Source of the DNA: Carposina sasakii
Lineage: Eukaryota > Arthropoda > Insecta > Lepidoptera > Carposinidae
Length of the DNA: 64,000 nt
NCBI GenBank assembly: GCA_014607495.2
Contig: CP053160.1
Span: 13,392,001 to 13,456,000, forward strand
Direction: 5' to 3'
Both the position numbers and the translations under genes were made by a program. The stretch's first letter is position 1; each line of letters begins with the position of its first letter. Positions 51,131 to 63,453 of the stretch are shown piece by piece. The notes below the pieces were generated by a model. The model saw only the letters and a program-made list of their open reading frames with translations. It was not told where the DNA came from and did not search any database.

Positions 51131-51399
51131 TTACGTAAATATGCTGTTCATTTTTTACGTGGCCTAATAAATTTGTAGGTAAGTTAAAGTTTATGAGTAC
51201 ATTGTTGATTGGCTTACTTACCAATATTTGTATATTTGATTGGAGATTAATGTTTGGTATTGTTAGGTAAACGGGCTATTGAAGAAGACTCGGAGACGCC
51301 TACTATTACAATCAAGTGCCAATAAACATTAATTTTTACAGGTTAAATACCTACCATTGTGCGAAAGCGTGGGACTACTTATAATTATTATATACACTA

Positions 51400-51682
51400 C
51401 TCCGTTAATATAATCCGTTAGGATATGGTTGATCGTTTCATCTTTAAACATTGTGCTGAGGGATTCAGCTTTGTTTGCCGAGATTTGGCTAGTGTATAGC
51501 TACCGGGATGAAGAATAACCTTGCCAATATGTAATTTAGAAAAGAGATGGTAAAATTCGTCATCCGAGTAATTGACTCGGTGGCTTAGTGGTTATAGCGG
51601 CTGGCACGGTTTGCAGCGGTCGTGGGTTCGATTCCCACTCGGGTGAAGAATTTTTTCCATTTTCTTTATTAATAATTTTATA
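51400..51682 (+). mobile_element. SINE S1 with long leader, copy 2
   Basis: The same leader, tRNA-like core (51577-51648; GGTTCGATTCCC) and tail as 21178-21470. A triple 'ttattatatacttagtactta' repeat follows to about 51735. Confidence 0.78.
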
Positions 51683-51739
51683 ATTATTATATACTTAGTA
51701 CTTAATTATTATATACTTAGTACTTAATTATTATACTGT

Positions 51740-52435
51740 GATGACGGATGTTACGTCGCATTGCCAACTGACGATGGGTTTATTGGCATTTGGCATTACA
51801 TCGGTATCAGTATAAATACTGACAATGATATTATATCTAGGTATATATTTCTATATGGCTGGCTGCTACAAAAATATCAGGCAACGTTTGATATTTTTTT
51901 GATTTGATTTTTTTTTATTTTAAAAACAGATATAAAAAACAAACAAACAAACCTTTACTTGAAAATATCTTTGAAAAACATTAAAAAGTATACTTTCTTT
52001 AAAAACATCTCACCTTTGCAATAACAAAGGGCAGGTGCGAAGTTATAAACAGCGAGCCATCTGAACAACCTCTCTATTCCCTTAAAATAAGCAATAATCA
52101 ACCCTATAGCCGAAGAAAAAAGTATTTTTCGTTTCAGGCTCATAAAGGATACTACGTTATGTCTACGTTACACAACAGTTTCTAGTGCCTGTGAAACAAT
52201 CAATTAACACCCTTACCTACTGACAATAAAGTCTTCGTTTCAGGCTTTCTTGGAAAGTTGTATTAGCTAGCTTTGTCTTTTAATGAGGTTGGTTAAAAGT
52301 ATTCCTAAATATAAATAATTCCTAAATATAAATAAACTGTTTTTGTTCTTTAAACACAAAAAAGTATGACGATGTAAGCACCCAGTATCATTTTATTCTA
52401 TAGATCAAGAAGAACGGAGATTTTTTTATTACAAA
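51740..52435. other. Intergenic, nothing recognised
   Basis: AT-rich with no coding signal. The reverse ORF at 51955-52143 has no motif. Confidence 0.5.
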
Positions 52436-52610
52436 TTAGCGGCCGCCCAGGACTTTATCTTTGTGAAACTGGGGCGGGTCAACAGTTATACAATATATAT
52501 AAACATTTCTCTTGAATCACTTTTTCTATTTAAAAAAACCGCATCAAAATCCGTTGCGTAGTTTTAAAGATACATAGGGACAGACAGATAGCGGGTCGAT
52601 TTTGTTTAAT
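52436..52610 (-). repeat. Helitron-like relic
   Basis: 'attagcggccgcccaggactt' and 'atccgttgcgtagttttaaagatacatagggacagac' match 9800-9990 and 19788-20075. Confidence 0.55.
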
Positions 52611-52984
52611 CATAATGATGAAGTGATGATTCAAAATTTTATACGCACTAAATCGAAAACATAGCCTTCTTTCTCCGCTGTCGGGTAAATTGTAACCCAC
52701 CATAAATCCTGGACATTGTCGAATGTACTTAATGATAAGTGAAAAAGGAGCCATCCTATAAGCTTATAGACGATTTTCGCCAGCCGTTTCATAGAGCCCT
52801 TAGTTATCAGCGTTCCACAAACAACCCTTGTTTTGTTACCCTTTCATGTATTTAAAAAATGTACTTTGTGTTATTTATTTGTAAAGTTTCAGTATCTGAA
52901 ATGTTTTATATAAAAAATATTATCTATGGTAATTGATTTTTGAAAACAATTTTATTATTACTGTTTAATATATATACATACATA

Positions 52985-53115
52985 GTAAATATACACACTG
53001 GCTGTGTTCTCAAAGTAAGGTAACCAGAACTGCAGGATAATGAAGGAGATCCCTAGCAACGTACCTACCTACAGCATAGCGGGGCCAGATTTATTAGATC
53101 TATTGAAGCCCCGCA
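52985..53115 (-). repeat. Repeat family K
   Basis: 'ggctgtgttctcaaagtaaggtaaccagaactgcaggataatgaaggagatccc'-type start, as in 59190-59340. The end is lost. Confidence 0.6.
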
Positions 53116-53387
53116 TCTGCACAGAAAAGTCTTTGACATTTCTTGATATCTACCGTAAAATAATAGGCTTAAAAAAAGCGGGTGGGGCTGTGTCGGGGCA
53201 CACGGCCGTTGGTTTTAACGTGAAACGTCTATGTTAGCGAATCGCTTTTAAAGTAAAAGATTGAAATGAAAACAAGATGGACGCTGTTTTAAGTATTTTA
53301 ATAAAAAAAGAACAGGTACGTAATAGAAACATAAAATACATAGCAAATGTTTATATATTTATTGTCACTTTCTGGTTATTTTAAATA

Positions 53388-53592
53388 GCAGCCGCCCACG
53401 ACTTCGTCCGCGTGAGGGGGCGTTGTACCCGTGCGAAGCCGGGCAGGTTGTTGTATAGACTGTAGCCTTCCTTGGTAAATGGGCTATCTAACACTGAAAG
53501 AATTTTTCAAATCAGACCAGTAGTTCCTGAGATTAGCGCGTTCAAACAAACAAACAAACAAACTCTTCAGCTTTATAATATTATAGTATAGA
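53388..53592 (-). mobile_element. Short Helitron (about 205 bp)
   Basis: On the minus strand it starts TCTATACTATAATATTATAA and ends in the 'gacgaagtcgtgggcggctgcta' hairpin region. It is a minimal version of the element in the LTR retrotransposon. Confidence 0.7.
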
Positions 53593-54014
53593 TATAAATA
53601 CTGTCCAAATTACACTTATTTTTGTATAAATCAATCGGTTCAAATAAACTTGACAAACACACGAAAGAATCACCACGCTATAAAGTCGGAGTCACGAGTT
53701 ACACTGAATAGAAACAAGCGTGAGCGCCGGTTTCGCACAGTTATCGCAGTATCCCTCCCCCGCCCCCCCGCTTGACCCCGACACGAACTCAATGTCATAA
53801 CAGCGAGCTGACTATATAAGTGAAATATTTACACCACATTTTTGTTTCTAAGACCAATAGTTTTTTAATTATTAAGGTACGATGATATAGACCTTTTCGT
53901 TACGGTCCAGTTTTTAAACCTGGTACCCGTATGTGTCGGCGCGATTTTAAAGACGTTTCACGTCAAAAGCATGCTACACAAAAGCAAATGACTCAGTTCG
54001 AAGAGCATGATCTT

Positions 54015-54298
54015 ATCTTATAATATAAAAATTAATCGCTAAATGTGTTGGTAAGCGCGAATCTCGAGAACGGCTGAACCGATTTAGTTAATTCTTTTTT
54101 TAGCGTATTCCTTGAAGTACAGGGATGGTTCTAACGGAGAGAAAAATAAAAAAAAATGCCTGAACATGTCTAAAACATTCCTTTTCTACATTCCCATACA
54201 AACAATTTGTTCGAAATTTGAAAGTCCGGGAAGGCAAAACAATTGGGTGACGTTAATTCAAAGTCGTGGGACAGGACAACGTCTGTCAGGTCTGCTAG
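54015..54298 (+). mobile_element. Helitron-like element ending CTAG
   Basis: 'cttataatataaaaattaatcgctaaatg' at the left, 'gaacggctgaaccgattta' inside, and 'gtctgtcaggtctgCTAG' before T at the right. The 64-codon ORF within it is incidental. Confidence 0.6.
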
Positions 54299-54829
54299 TT
54301 AATTAATTATAAACATGCTAATAAGCATGCTATTTTATGAGCAAGTGTAACTGTACCTTTACCTACGTTTGATTTTTAAGTCGCCTCAATAACCGCATTT
54401 AGCGCTGAATAAATCTCTGAGGTCCATTATTATAGCTAGGCAATTAGCCTTCAACAAAGCTTTAAGACAAAAAGAAAATAAACGGATCGTGTGCAGACGT
54501 TAATCCACAGTATCTATATGAAACAAGCTAGTCTACTTAAGCACACACTCTCGGATCCGGCCCGTAGCGCTATTTATCGATGAAAGACAAAAGGAGATGC
54601 TGCGATCCTCATAGATCTGTGATCAGGGCGGAACGTCAATGGGTACGGGACGCGGTATGAGACAGAATCATTCATGCTGGGGCTACTTTGGTGGGCTACG
54701 ACTAATATTTGTGTTAACGCAATGAGTGTAGCCGGGTGGATCGTTGCAACGTGTAGTATTCAATGTGCTGAGGTGCTGAGTGATGTCTAGTGATGTCTAT
54801 GGCTGAGTGTGACTTTTCTAATGCGGTGA

Positions 54830-55117
54830 GTTGCATGCATGGAGAAGATATAAAAGAGGAGCAGCGGCTAACTAAAAATAGTGTGCCGCTGAGCGGGGGT
54901 GAAGTAAGGGACGAGGGGAGCATCCTAACACTATAGCCTTGCCCATTTACATAGAAACCACCTTGTAGTGACTAGTCAAACTACTTGCATAAGCGTGTGG
55001 TTACAGTGCGTTACACACACTGGCTCTAAAGCTCCGCCCCTATCATGACGTCATGGCCTCACGATTGCCACACGACTCAGTTCATAGTCCTCTTTTATAC
55101 CTTCTCCATGGTTGCAT
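54830..55117. repeat. Inverted repeat with TATAAAAG in both arms
   Basis: Left arm TGCATGGAGAAGATATAAAAGAGGA (54834-54862 region) and right arm TCCTCTTTTATACCTTCTCC (55088-55107) with ATGGTTGCATGG after it, about 225 bases apart. GC-richer middle. Possibly a MITE, possibly divergent promoters. Confidence 0.6.
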
Positions 55118-55119
55118 GG

Positions 55120-55710
55120 CATAATTCAGTTGTCGTTCTTGCCACCAGATGTCACTTTGATCAACGTCATATTAATCCAGTGAGAAAGCTTATATGATAA
55201 CCGCGTTACAAAAATTCACACTGAGCACACTGGTGAAGACGATGTACTATAGAGGCACTGTAGTATAGACAACTGTAAATATAGACAAGAACATCGCGTA
55301 TACCCATACAGGTACCATATCAAGGTTTTAGCGCGCAATTGCGACACGCATCTTCGCCCTCTAATGTAGCCCTCTGTTCTAAACATTGCGGTTGATCATA
55401 GTCTAGCGATAGGTAGCCTCCGATCATAGTTACATTACAATATACATTAGCGTAACTGCGACATAATACGTTGTTAGGCCACCTCCACGTTGCTCTACCG
55501 TCACGATGCAGTGCCGCTACATCGGATGCATTACCAGCTCGAGGCTTACAAATGCAATTACTGGCGAGTGCCCGCGCTTACTCTACTACCCTATTGGTTC
55601 AATAACTTATCTATACAACATAGATAATGTTCTTAAATTAGCTCTAAGTATAGTTTTGGAATCGCTATTGGCCGTGCACGGTAAATAGGTGAAGCTATAA
55701 GTTTTATATA
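55120..55710. other. Intergenic, nothing recognised
   Basis: Average GC is slightly raised and there are no exon-like segments with good splice sites that I could confirm. The 60-codon ORF at 55506-55688 is unconvincing. Confidence 0.45.
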
Positions 55711-55712
55711 AC

Positions 55713-55880
55713 AATACTAGTGGACGCCCGCGACTTCGTCCGCGTGACTTATATAACTCCATACCCAATTTCATATAGCTCCAGCCGTTTTTATGTGAAA
55801 GAGTAACAAACCATCCATCTATTCATCCATCTATCCATCCATCCATACTCACAAACTTTTGCATTTATAATATTAGTAGG
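55713..55880 (-). mobile_element. Short Helitron relic with CCAT repeats
   Basis: On + it reads 'actagtggacgcccgcgacttcgtccgcgtgac', then (CCAT)n at 55800-55846, then 'tttataatattagtagga'. This is the reverse of a short Helitron (hairpin and CTAG at the left). Confidence 0.65.
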
Positions 55881-56159
55881 ATTTAGGTATTATTATAATT
55901 ATTTGCAAAGATGATAGTCGTTGTAATCGTCATCTCGGTTGACATTAAAATTTTCAGCAAGAATATTATATCTGAACTTTAGGGTAAGTAATTACTTAAA
56001 TAACTTTTACTCTCAAAGTTAAATGAAGGATACGCCTCCGCTTGATGCTAAAAGTTAATACAGTTTAAATTAATAAAATCAACTCAGTTTTTATTTATTA
56101 ATGCTGTGCGGACCATCTTTCCTGCTTTATTTTGGTCTACACGAAGATAACGAGTTATA

Positions 56160-56540
56160 CAGGATGTTTTTTCGTCGCCACCATTAACGAAGGGTACGTA
56201 CTCTATACATCAAATAAAGTAAGTTTATGCCAAAAAAATGCTGGGAAACGATGTAAATTTTTTTGAATTTAAAAAAAAATTACTTATCGGGCGAAATTTG
56301 TAGTGTTCAGTGTTTATACTAGTTTTTTCATATACAGATATTAATTATTTCTAGTGAAAAAATCTTGCTACGCGCGTCAATGTGCATTTATGCAGAAAAA
56401 CGCAGTCTATTTACTCAACTTTGGACCCTAATATTTTAGAAACCAGACACTTCCCAGGTATGCTTCCATGGAGAAAAATGATCGTGATGATGAGGAGATT
56501 CCGTAGTTTTCGGGAACGTTGACGACCAAAAATCACCCTG
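56160..56540 (-). mobile_element. MITE family A copy 4
   Basis: Full length, reverse orientation: TA|CAGGATGTTTTTTCGTCGCC to GACCAAAAATCACCCTG|TA. It matches the other family A copies over its whole length. Confidence 0.85.
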
Positions 56541-56579
56541 TAAATAAAAACATTAAATTTGTGTTATAAATGTATGATC

Positions 56580-56800
56580 CTGTGCTGATGCGAAGCTACA
56601 CTAGTATACATCAGCCCCCCTAGCATAACCATGCATCGTGGATCTTACGATATCATATCGTCTCTATTCAAAATTCAACATGACGGCTATATTTGTCGTA
56701 TTTTGAGAGGCTAATTGTCGATAAAACGGTTTATCATATCGTGTTTCGCAGGTAATGCTACTCGTACTTGAGTTGAGGCGTTCTTTCAGGTGATGAGCCA
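56580..56800 (+). repeat. Repeat family K split by family L
   Basis: Family K text 'gaagctacactagtatacatcagc' runs to 56613. Family L follows (56614-56762, matching 50150-50300). K text then resumes ('gttctttcaggtgatgagcca'). The nesting gives the order of insertion. Confidence 0.68.
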
Positions 56801-56856
56801 CTATGCTAAACTTAGTACCACAACCACCAAACAGGCAACTAAAGAGAAATTAGGAG

Positions 56857-56901
56857 GCCAGAGAAATTATCATTTCTCTGGCTTAACTCATGAGTTAAGC
56901 C
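56857..56901. repeat. Two adjoining perfect palindromes
   Basis: GCCAGAGAAAT-TATC-ATTTCTCTGGC (56857-56882) overlaps GGCTTAACTCATGAGTTAAGCC (56880-56901, no spacer). Neither has a mismatch. Confidence 0.88.
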
Positions 56902-57251
56902 TATTTTTCCCAAATCCCTGTACGCGTGGAACAATATCGACTACAAATAACAAAAATAGTAGTTTTGCAAATGATGAAACTTTTTCATCTCACAAAGTTT
57001 TTACTACTTATAACTTTTATTTTTTGTTAAAATAAAATGATGTAACATGCCATTTCCAAAGACAACTTCAATAATAAAATAAAATAATAATTTTATATGA
57101 ATAGGTTATTAAACTTTATTTTACTGTATCAAGAAAACTTCTTAGCACTTTTGTATCATAGGACAGATACGTAGACTTTTAGAGTTGATTAAACATTTTA
57201 CTGATGATAAATCTGAAAGGTAAGTTAAGTTAATGTTATAAATATCATAAG

Positions 57252-57589
57252 CGGTGATAGACCAGTGGTTAAGACGTGCACCTTCCAAGCGGGAGGCGTA
57301 AGTTCGATCCCAGTCACGGGCCTGTACCAATGAATTAATTTCATGTACAGATTTTAATATTGCTAAATTGTCACTTAGCTCGTGCCTCGGAAAGCACGTA
57401 AAACCGTTGGTCCTACGCCTGATCTCTCTCCGGTCGTGTCGGCTTTCCGTCCCATCGGACTATGAGAGTAACGGAATAGAGAGTGCATCTGAATTTGCGC
57501 ACACACTTGTGCACTATAATATCTCCTGTGTACATGGCCAATCTCCGTAAAGATTGGTCGCCTTGGCCGAAATACGGTCGGAAATCATC
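57252..57589 (+). mobile_element. SINE family T, full copy with target duplication
   Basis: Head with A-box TAGACCAGTGG and B-box AGTTCGATCCC (57252-57325), body, and an ATC-type tail. ATCATAAG flanks it at 57244-57251 and 57590-57597. The ORF on its body is a coincidence shared by all copies. Confidence 0.85.
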
Positions 57590-57873
57590 ATCATAAGTAC
57601 CTAAACTAAACAAAGTATGCGTCCTCAATCTCGTCTAACCTAACCTACAGGGGCTAGAAAAATTACTTATATGTACTTAATAAACTTCAGAAAAGTCTAT
57701 ACAATCACGCGATATCCGACAATGTTCCGACACTTCCCCCACAACACGGTAAAGTACAATTTATTAAGCGTTACACTACAGTTCAGTCATAAAGTCATTT
57801 CTAATATGCGCTAGTATCCTTGCAACTTTAACAATATGTATAGGTATATACCTAATATTGTTTATATGTATAG

Positions 57874-58034
57874 TTCCATGAGAATTCGCAGGACTTGGTT
57901 GTTGAAGCAGATATTAACAAAGCGCGTTGCAGGAGCGGCCACGGACGGTGCCGGCGCGGAAAGCACGTCACATCCGCCGGCCGCGCTTACGGAAGAGCCT
58001 GACGTGCGCACGCCCTTACAGTGCAGTGATGGTG
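57874..58034 (+). CDS. Candidate single exon of an unidentified gene
   Basis: 161 GC-rich bases in AT-rich surroundings. They begin after an acceptor-like TATGTATAG and end before a donor-like GTAGGT. One frame is open on + (starting SMRIRRTWLLKQILTKRV, then an Ala/Gly/Pro-rich stretch and EEPDVRTPLQCSDGG); the other two + frames have stops. Codon third positions are GC-rich, like the exons of the LRR gene. No domain is recognisable and neighbouring exons were not found. It could belong to a gene on the right or be a relic. The opposite strand is also open, so strand is not certain. Confidence 0.4.
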
Positions 58035-58309
58035 GTAGGTAGATGCGACACTTCTTTGTATTTAGCAATAAGTATGAAAACACAAACAAGGAATTGAACT
58101 ACTAAATTTGTAAGTGCATAGAAGATCAATGATTACTCAAACTGTGCTCACTCAATCCACAATCTTACTTTTGCACGATGGTCTGTCCGATATGAGTAGA
58201 TATGCTCTAAGCCAGTAAAGATGGTGATATTATACTTTTTTAGGCTTACCCTGGTGTTATTGAAGGCTTCGACACGTTCTTGGGTTACTATAGAACTATC
58301 TGCCTACAC

Positions 58310-58640
58310 TAGCGGTGATAGCCCAGTGGTTAAGACGTGCACCTTCCAAGCGGGAGGCGTAAGTTCGATCCCAGTCACGGGCCTGTACCAATGAATTTAT
58401 TTCATGTATAGATTTTAATGTTGTCAAAATTGTCACTTAGCTCGTGCCTCGGAAAGCACGTAAAACCGTTGGTCCTGCGCCTGATCTCTCTCCGGTCGTG
58501 TCGGCTTCCGTCCCGTCGGACTATGAGAGTAACGGAATAGAGAGTGCACTTGTGCACTATAATATCTCCTGCGTATCTGGCCAATCTCTGTAGAGGTTGG
58601 TCGCCTTGGCCGAAATACGGTCGGAGATCATCATCATCAT
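58310..58640 (+). mobile_element. SINE family T, full copy with 10-bp target duplication
   Basis: CTGCCTACAC at 58300-58309 and 58641-58650. The head has A-box TAGCCCAGTGG and B-box AGTTCGATCCC, a body, and the tail ATCATCATCATCAT. It is the clearest reference copy of the family here, and would be transcribed by RNA polymerase III and moved by a LINE. Confidence 0.9.
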
Positions 58641-58650
58641 CTGCCTACAC

Positions 58651-59189
58651 ATGTAGCAATAATGTCCTCTAAGAAGAAAGGTAAAAAAAGGATGGAACAT
58701 GTACGAGACCGTTGGCCGTTTCAATGGCCGTTTTTGAAATGTTTAATCTTCGTGGCTTATTTCTTAGTCATTGTCGCAAGCAATAAAAAGTACCTAAGTA
58801 AAATGCAAAATTACCTTTTCAGCGTCAAAATATATTAAATCTTCTATTTATTGTACACTTTAATCTTTGCCCTCGCCCGCTTCTGATGCCAGAGTGTAAG
58901 TTGTCGATTTATTATCGACGGTCTACTAGAATGTTTCAACTTCGTTGCGGAAGGTTATAGTTTACCGATTATTTAATGTCTGCTAAGTTTTAGAAACTCG
59001 CTGCTCTTCCATTAGGCAGGATTAAAGTAATACGATTGATTTTCCAGCTATAAACCTAAAACTGGACATCACAATTATTATAATCACTGAGGCGTTATTA
59101 GGATTATTTTAATTATTTAAATAGCCAAAATCATATGGTTGATAGGGTTTATGATCTGAAATATTTAATAATACATACGTATACACATG
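58651..59189. other. Intergenic, nothing recognised
   Basis: AT-rich with no coding or repeat match seen. Confidence 0.5.
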
Positions 59190-59340
59190 GTTGTGTTCCC
59201 CAAATGGGGTAGCTAGAACTGGAAGACCGTAAAGGAGACCCCACAGCCACTTAGTATATCAGCGACCATGTACATAAATAATCAATAACAAGTTGCTAGC
59301 TTATCGCATAGAAGAATGCCCGAGTTTCTAAGTCAACTCT
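59190..59340 (-). repeat. Repeat family K
   Basis: 'atggttgtgttccccaaatggggtagctagaactgg' and 'aacaagttgctagcttatcgca' match 46677-46870. Confidence 0.65.
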
Positions 59341-59912
59341 AACGATAATACTATTTATTAATAATCTCTTCTTAATATAGTTAGTCACTGTCTATAGTCT
59401 GGAAATAACTAGGACACCTACATCTGGCATGCCGAAGTAAGCGACTGTGACAGATCGACAATCGGCCCGAGTTTCCCAAGACAATTCTGAGAGGTTTGGG
59501 ACCTATTATGGGCCGATAAATACAGCTCAAACCAAACCCTTCCAAAAGGCAGGTGGAAAAAGTGAAATAGTAAAAAGAATTTATAAAAATCTATAATAGA
59601 CTTCTAGTGAAACAGCTTCATGTTCGTAATGAATTCCAGGTTCTCTAAATCTTCCAATACGTATTGTACTGATGGTTCTTTTCTTTACAATTAGATTGGC
59701 AAACATTTGACCGCCATCGTGCCTGATGTTAACCAAGATGCGGCCTAGGGTGGGGTAAATATTGCCTAGAAAGTGCCTATTCACTCTAGCTTTGAAGAGT
59801 TTGAAGAATTCACTCGGACTTTGATTGACCTGTCTGCTTTCAGTAGTTTACCGAGTTTACCTTTTTATAATTTTCCTACAAATAATTATCTAAGCCACAA
59901 ATCTTCGCATAA

Positions 59913-60076
59913 CCATAGAGGAAAAACATGGTCATAGAGTGCTAATGTCATACTAATTGCCTCGATGCACCATTAGACTTCGGTGCCTCACAATTCCAGT
60001 CCTTGACATTAGATTGCATTACTGTACGTTAGTATGACATTATTTAGCACTCTATGACCATCTTATTCCTCTATGG
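59913..60076. mobile_element. MITE family G, 164 bp, with target duplication
   Basis: Ends CCATAGAGGAAAAACATGGT and its near-complement. The terminal inverted repeats run about 45 bases ('gtcatagagtgctaatgtcatactaa'). CATAA flanks it at 59908-59912 and 60077-60081. Confidence 0.83.
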
Positions 60077-60081
60077 CATAA

Positions 60082-62717
60082 CATAAAATTTCTATAGTCT
60101 TTTTCTTTACTGTAAAATAAAATAACATCTGTATGTCTCGCTCAAATTGTCTGAACTCATCTAATTGAGATCAATTTTCCCAAACTTATGTGTCTGCGTC
60201 ACTCTTCCATCATTTATTGTGCCAAATGGACTGTAAAAATGATTTCATTGATTACGCTTCAGTTTTTGTTTCCATTTATTTTCGCCTTGATATTTTGTGT
60301 ATTTTTTCGGAACATTACCCTCTGCGCAGGGTAAATTAGGGTAACAGCCTACAGGTGACGCTTAGGTATTGCCTCTTGAGATTAATTGGAAAATTCTTGT
60401 GCTCTTGATTAAATTTTACTACGATAGATAGCTATTAGGATCTTATATAAATCTCTGTGTACACACAGAGGCTATTCTTGACATGTCTAGTTTGGTTAAT
60501 TAGTTAAGCTATAGAACATTTTATTTGGCTCTAGTTAAGCACTATCTGTTGTATTTGCCACGATGTATGTTTTTAAACAAATAAATAAAAATGAAATAAA
60601 TTCGTTACTAGTTAAAAGATAACAAAATCAAGTTGATCAAATCCGAGTATTTCAAATAGAGCTAAGTCACCAGAGGTCACACCAAATCCCGCTCATTAAA
60701 CTTTCCCAGAAAAACTCATGCACGCGAGTTTACAAAGCAAAAAAGGTCGACAATTTATTCGGGGGCGGGTTGGGCAACTTGGGCATCACTAATCGGTGTC
60801 ATCAATCAGCTCGTCTGCCACGATCCGATCACTGACGGATGGGGAGAAAAGGGGGGAGGAGGATAACCCCACACAAACCTCTAGGCAACCTATAAACACC
60901 TTTCTAACAGACAATTTGATACCCTAAATCAACTGCATAGTATGTTCTCGAAGTGCACTAAAATCATGAACTTAACTATATGTATTTATTATAGCACATG
61001 GAGAAATTTTAGTTTGACAAACTTCGTGTCATACTCGTAGTCGTTGTGTAGATTAGAAGCGTGAGATTGGTAGATCGTTCTAGAGATTGTTATACGTGTC
61101 AAGTGAGCACACTATGTTTGAGTGCTTACGACTTTAAGTAACTTAAGTGAGACTGTTGGTAGAAGTTTTTACTAGACGTATGAGAAAAAATAATTTGACA
61201 AAAAATACTTTATGAAAATAGCTTGTCAATTCAAACTTGATATTGCATGTAATTATACTTTATTTAGACTTATTTATATTAAGAGTACCATGTACTAGGT
61301 TTCAATCAACGGCGCGGTTACCCATGACAATAAGGCCCCTGGGCCATGTCGGCGAAACCTTGAAATATTGTGCTAGTCGTGAAATTTATGTCCCTCAGAT
61401 AGGGTTCGAATCAATTTTATGAGAAACAATTGTACGGGTGATGGTTAAGGGTTGCTGTCCACAAACGAACGTATAACTATAATAATATTCTGTTTGATCG
61501 AACAATCGCATTATTTAATTGTATCTATTATGGAGGTCATTGTAGGAGGCTTATGTTTAGCGGTGTACTTTCTATGGCTGAAGTGAAGATGAGGATGGTA
61601 CCAGATATTAATAATGTTACACGTCGACCTGATTTAGAATATCAGTTTATCTCAATGATGCGACAAACAAACTTTTTTGCCTATATATTTGACTAAGAAC
61701 TATTTAAAAGATTCATTCATTCAATGGGATTAGATAAAGTAAAACATTATGTCTCGATTAAACCGATAGAGGTTCATTATCCAAGCCGTTGCTCTTTTTG
61801 ATTCTTTGTAAAGTGCGTGTCACCGTATAGTTCCTTTGGATGACGCTGGTAACTACGTGAATGACCACATTTTATGTGTCACTGCATACAAATAATGTTA
61901 GTACCGAGATCAGGCATAGGAGTTTATCTATGAAACGGACTCTAGTATTGCTTTCGTATTTTTGATAAATCTTATCTAATGCTACAATGCCGCCCTTAGC
62001 TGTCGCTGACACGGGTAATGTTTGCGCCTACCTCCAAATTGATACACCCACATCAGTAAATGTCAACGTTTTTCTGTTTTTAGAATAGACTAATGTATTA
62101 TCGTACCGAGAGTTGCACAGATTGTGGTAAATATTGTTTCTGTTGATTTATGTTGCCGTGCTAGGTTCTGCTTGGGTTGGTACGGTTTTGTTTTTTGTAA
62201 ATTGCAAGGTTTTTCTGAGTGTGTTTGGAAAATGTTGATGAAAATGCTAGAAGACAAATCAAAAGCTCTGTCAGGCACACCAACTTATACAACTAACGTA
62301 AAGACCTGTTTACTCCAATGCTACTATTAATACGATTAAGATTTCTATTCATCTAACCATCTTCATGGTGGTCGGTGCGAAAAATAGGTAAACTATCAGT
62401 GACACTTGTATAGGGAAAGATGTTCCCGTTGACTTATAGGTCCAGTTGGGTTATATTTTTTATGAGCATTATATTTTGAGCATTTGATTGACAATATTGC
62501 CAATTGATGATAGTATTTTATTTAAGATAGGCTTCTGATAGAAACGAAGCTATTTGAAGCAATATTGAATTTGTTTTTGAGCTATGAATAAATTTCTTAG
62601 TTAACTGAATAGCGAGTTGGAAAATAGTAACCTTAGTTAATGTGCATGTTCTGCCTTCAACCGACTGTGCTTGACTTCTAGTACTGGCTTCATACATAGT
62701 ACACAAATATACATACG
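60082..62717. other. Intergenic, no gene seen
   Basis: 2.6 kb without a repeat match in this window. A G-rich patch is at 60838-60865 (GGGGAGAAAAGGGGGGAGGA). The small ORFs at 61237, 62090 and 62124 have no motifs. Confidence 0.5.
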
Positions 62718-62830
62718 AATGGGGTAACCAGATCTGCAGGGTTATCCTACAGCCACGTCAAATATAGAGGGGCTTGGTGTGAAAAATCAGTGATAAGTTG
62801 AAAGCATTGTCTGAGAGAACCGCCCCCTCT
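62718..62830 (-). repeat. Repeat family K
   Basis: 'tggggtaaccagatctgcagggttatcctacagccacg' and 'gataagttgaaagcattgtctgagagaac' match 46677-46870. Confidence 0.62.
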
Positions 62831-63404
62831 TTATAGTTAATTCATAAATACTGTAATAGTAAATTTTCTCTATAAATCTGATTTATTGTTACAGAGCGCG
62901 TGATACTAGACAGCTACATAAATCTCATGCGAAAATGTATAGAATATGCTGAAAAACTATCTACAATGGAAAGTGTATAAGTATGTAATGTGATTCAGAA
63001 TATTAATAAAATTAGTATTGTTATGCAATTACATTATTTGAATGGTTTTAATGGATCTTATTTATAAATAATATGTTGTGGGCTCTACTTTATGTGACTT
63101 CTGACAAAAGTAACACCATTAGTGAGATTGTGAATGTTGCTGCTGAGATACATCGATTTATTATCACTCCTTTTGTATTGTCTTCTAACTTCTTTAGGTC
63201 TTTGTAGATATGATTGACTTTATTGGATGGTCAGTTATATATATTATAGGACAATCTCAAATATATTTCTTTATTAAAATAGGGTTCGGACCTAAAAACA
63301 TAGAGTTGAGTTTATATACTCAACTATATTAGTGTATACTAAACTTGAGATCAGAGATATTCTGTTTAGCAACTTGAACTTTGTCCTTCGTAATAGCCTA
63401 ATAA

Positions 63405-63453
63405 AGAATGCCTGTAAGCTGGTAAGGTGATTTTACCAGCTTACAGGCATTCT
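63405..63453. repeat. Perfect 21-bp hairpin, 7-base loop
   Basis: AGAATGCCTGTAAGCTGGTA (plus one A) at 63405-63425, loop GGTGATT, exact complement at 63433-63453. No other copy is in the window. Confidence 0.9.

Noticed and set aside
57368..57628. Overlapping ORFs also seen at 21531-21956, 28387-28786 and 58402-58584
   Set aside because: Frames of the SINE T body, repeated wherever the SINE is inserted; not a protein family.
57862..58089. Reverse-strand reading of the candidate exon
   Set aside because: Open, but the borders fit + strand splice signals better; kept only as a caveat.
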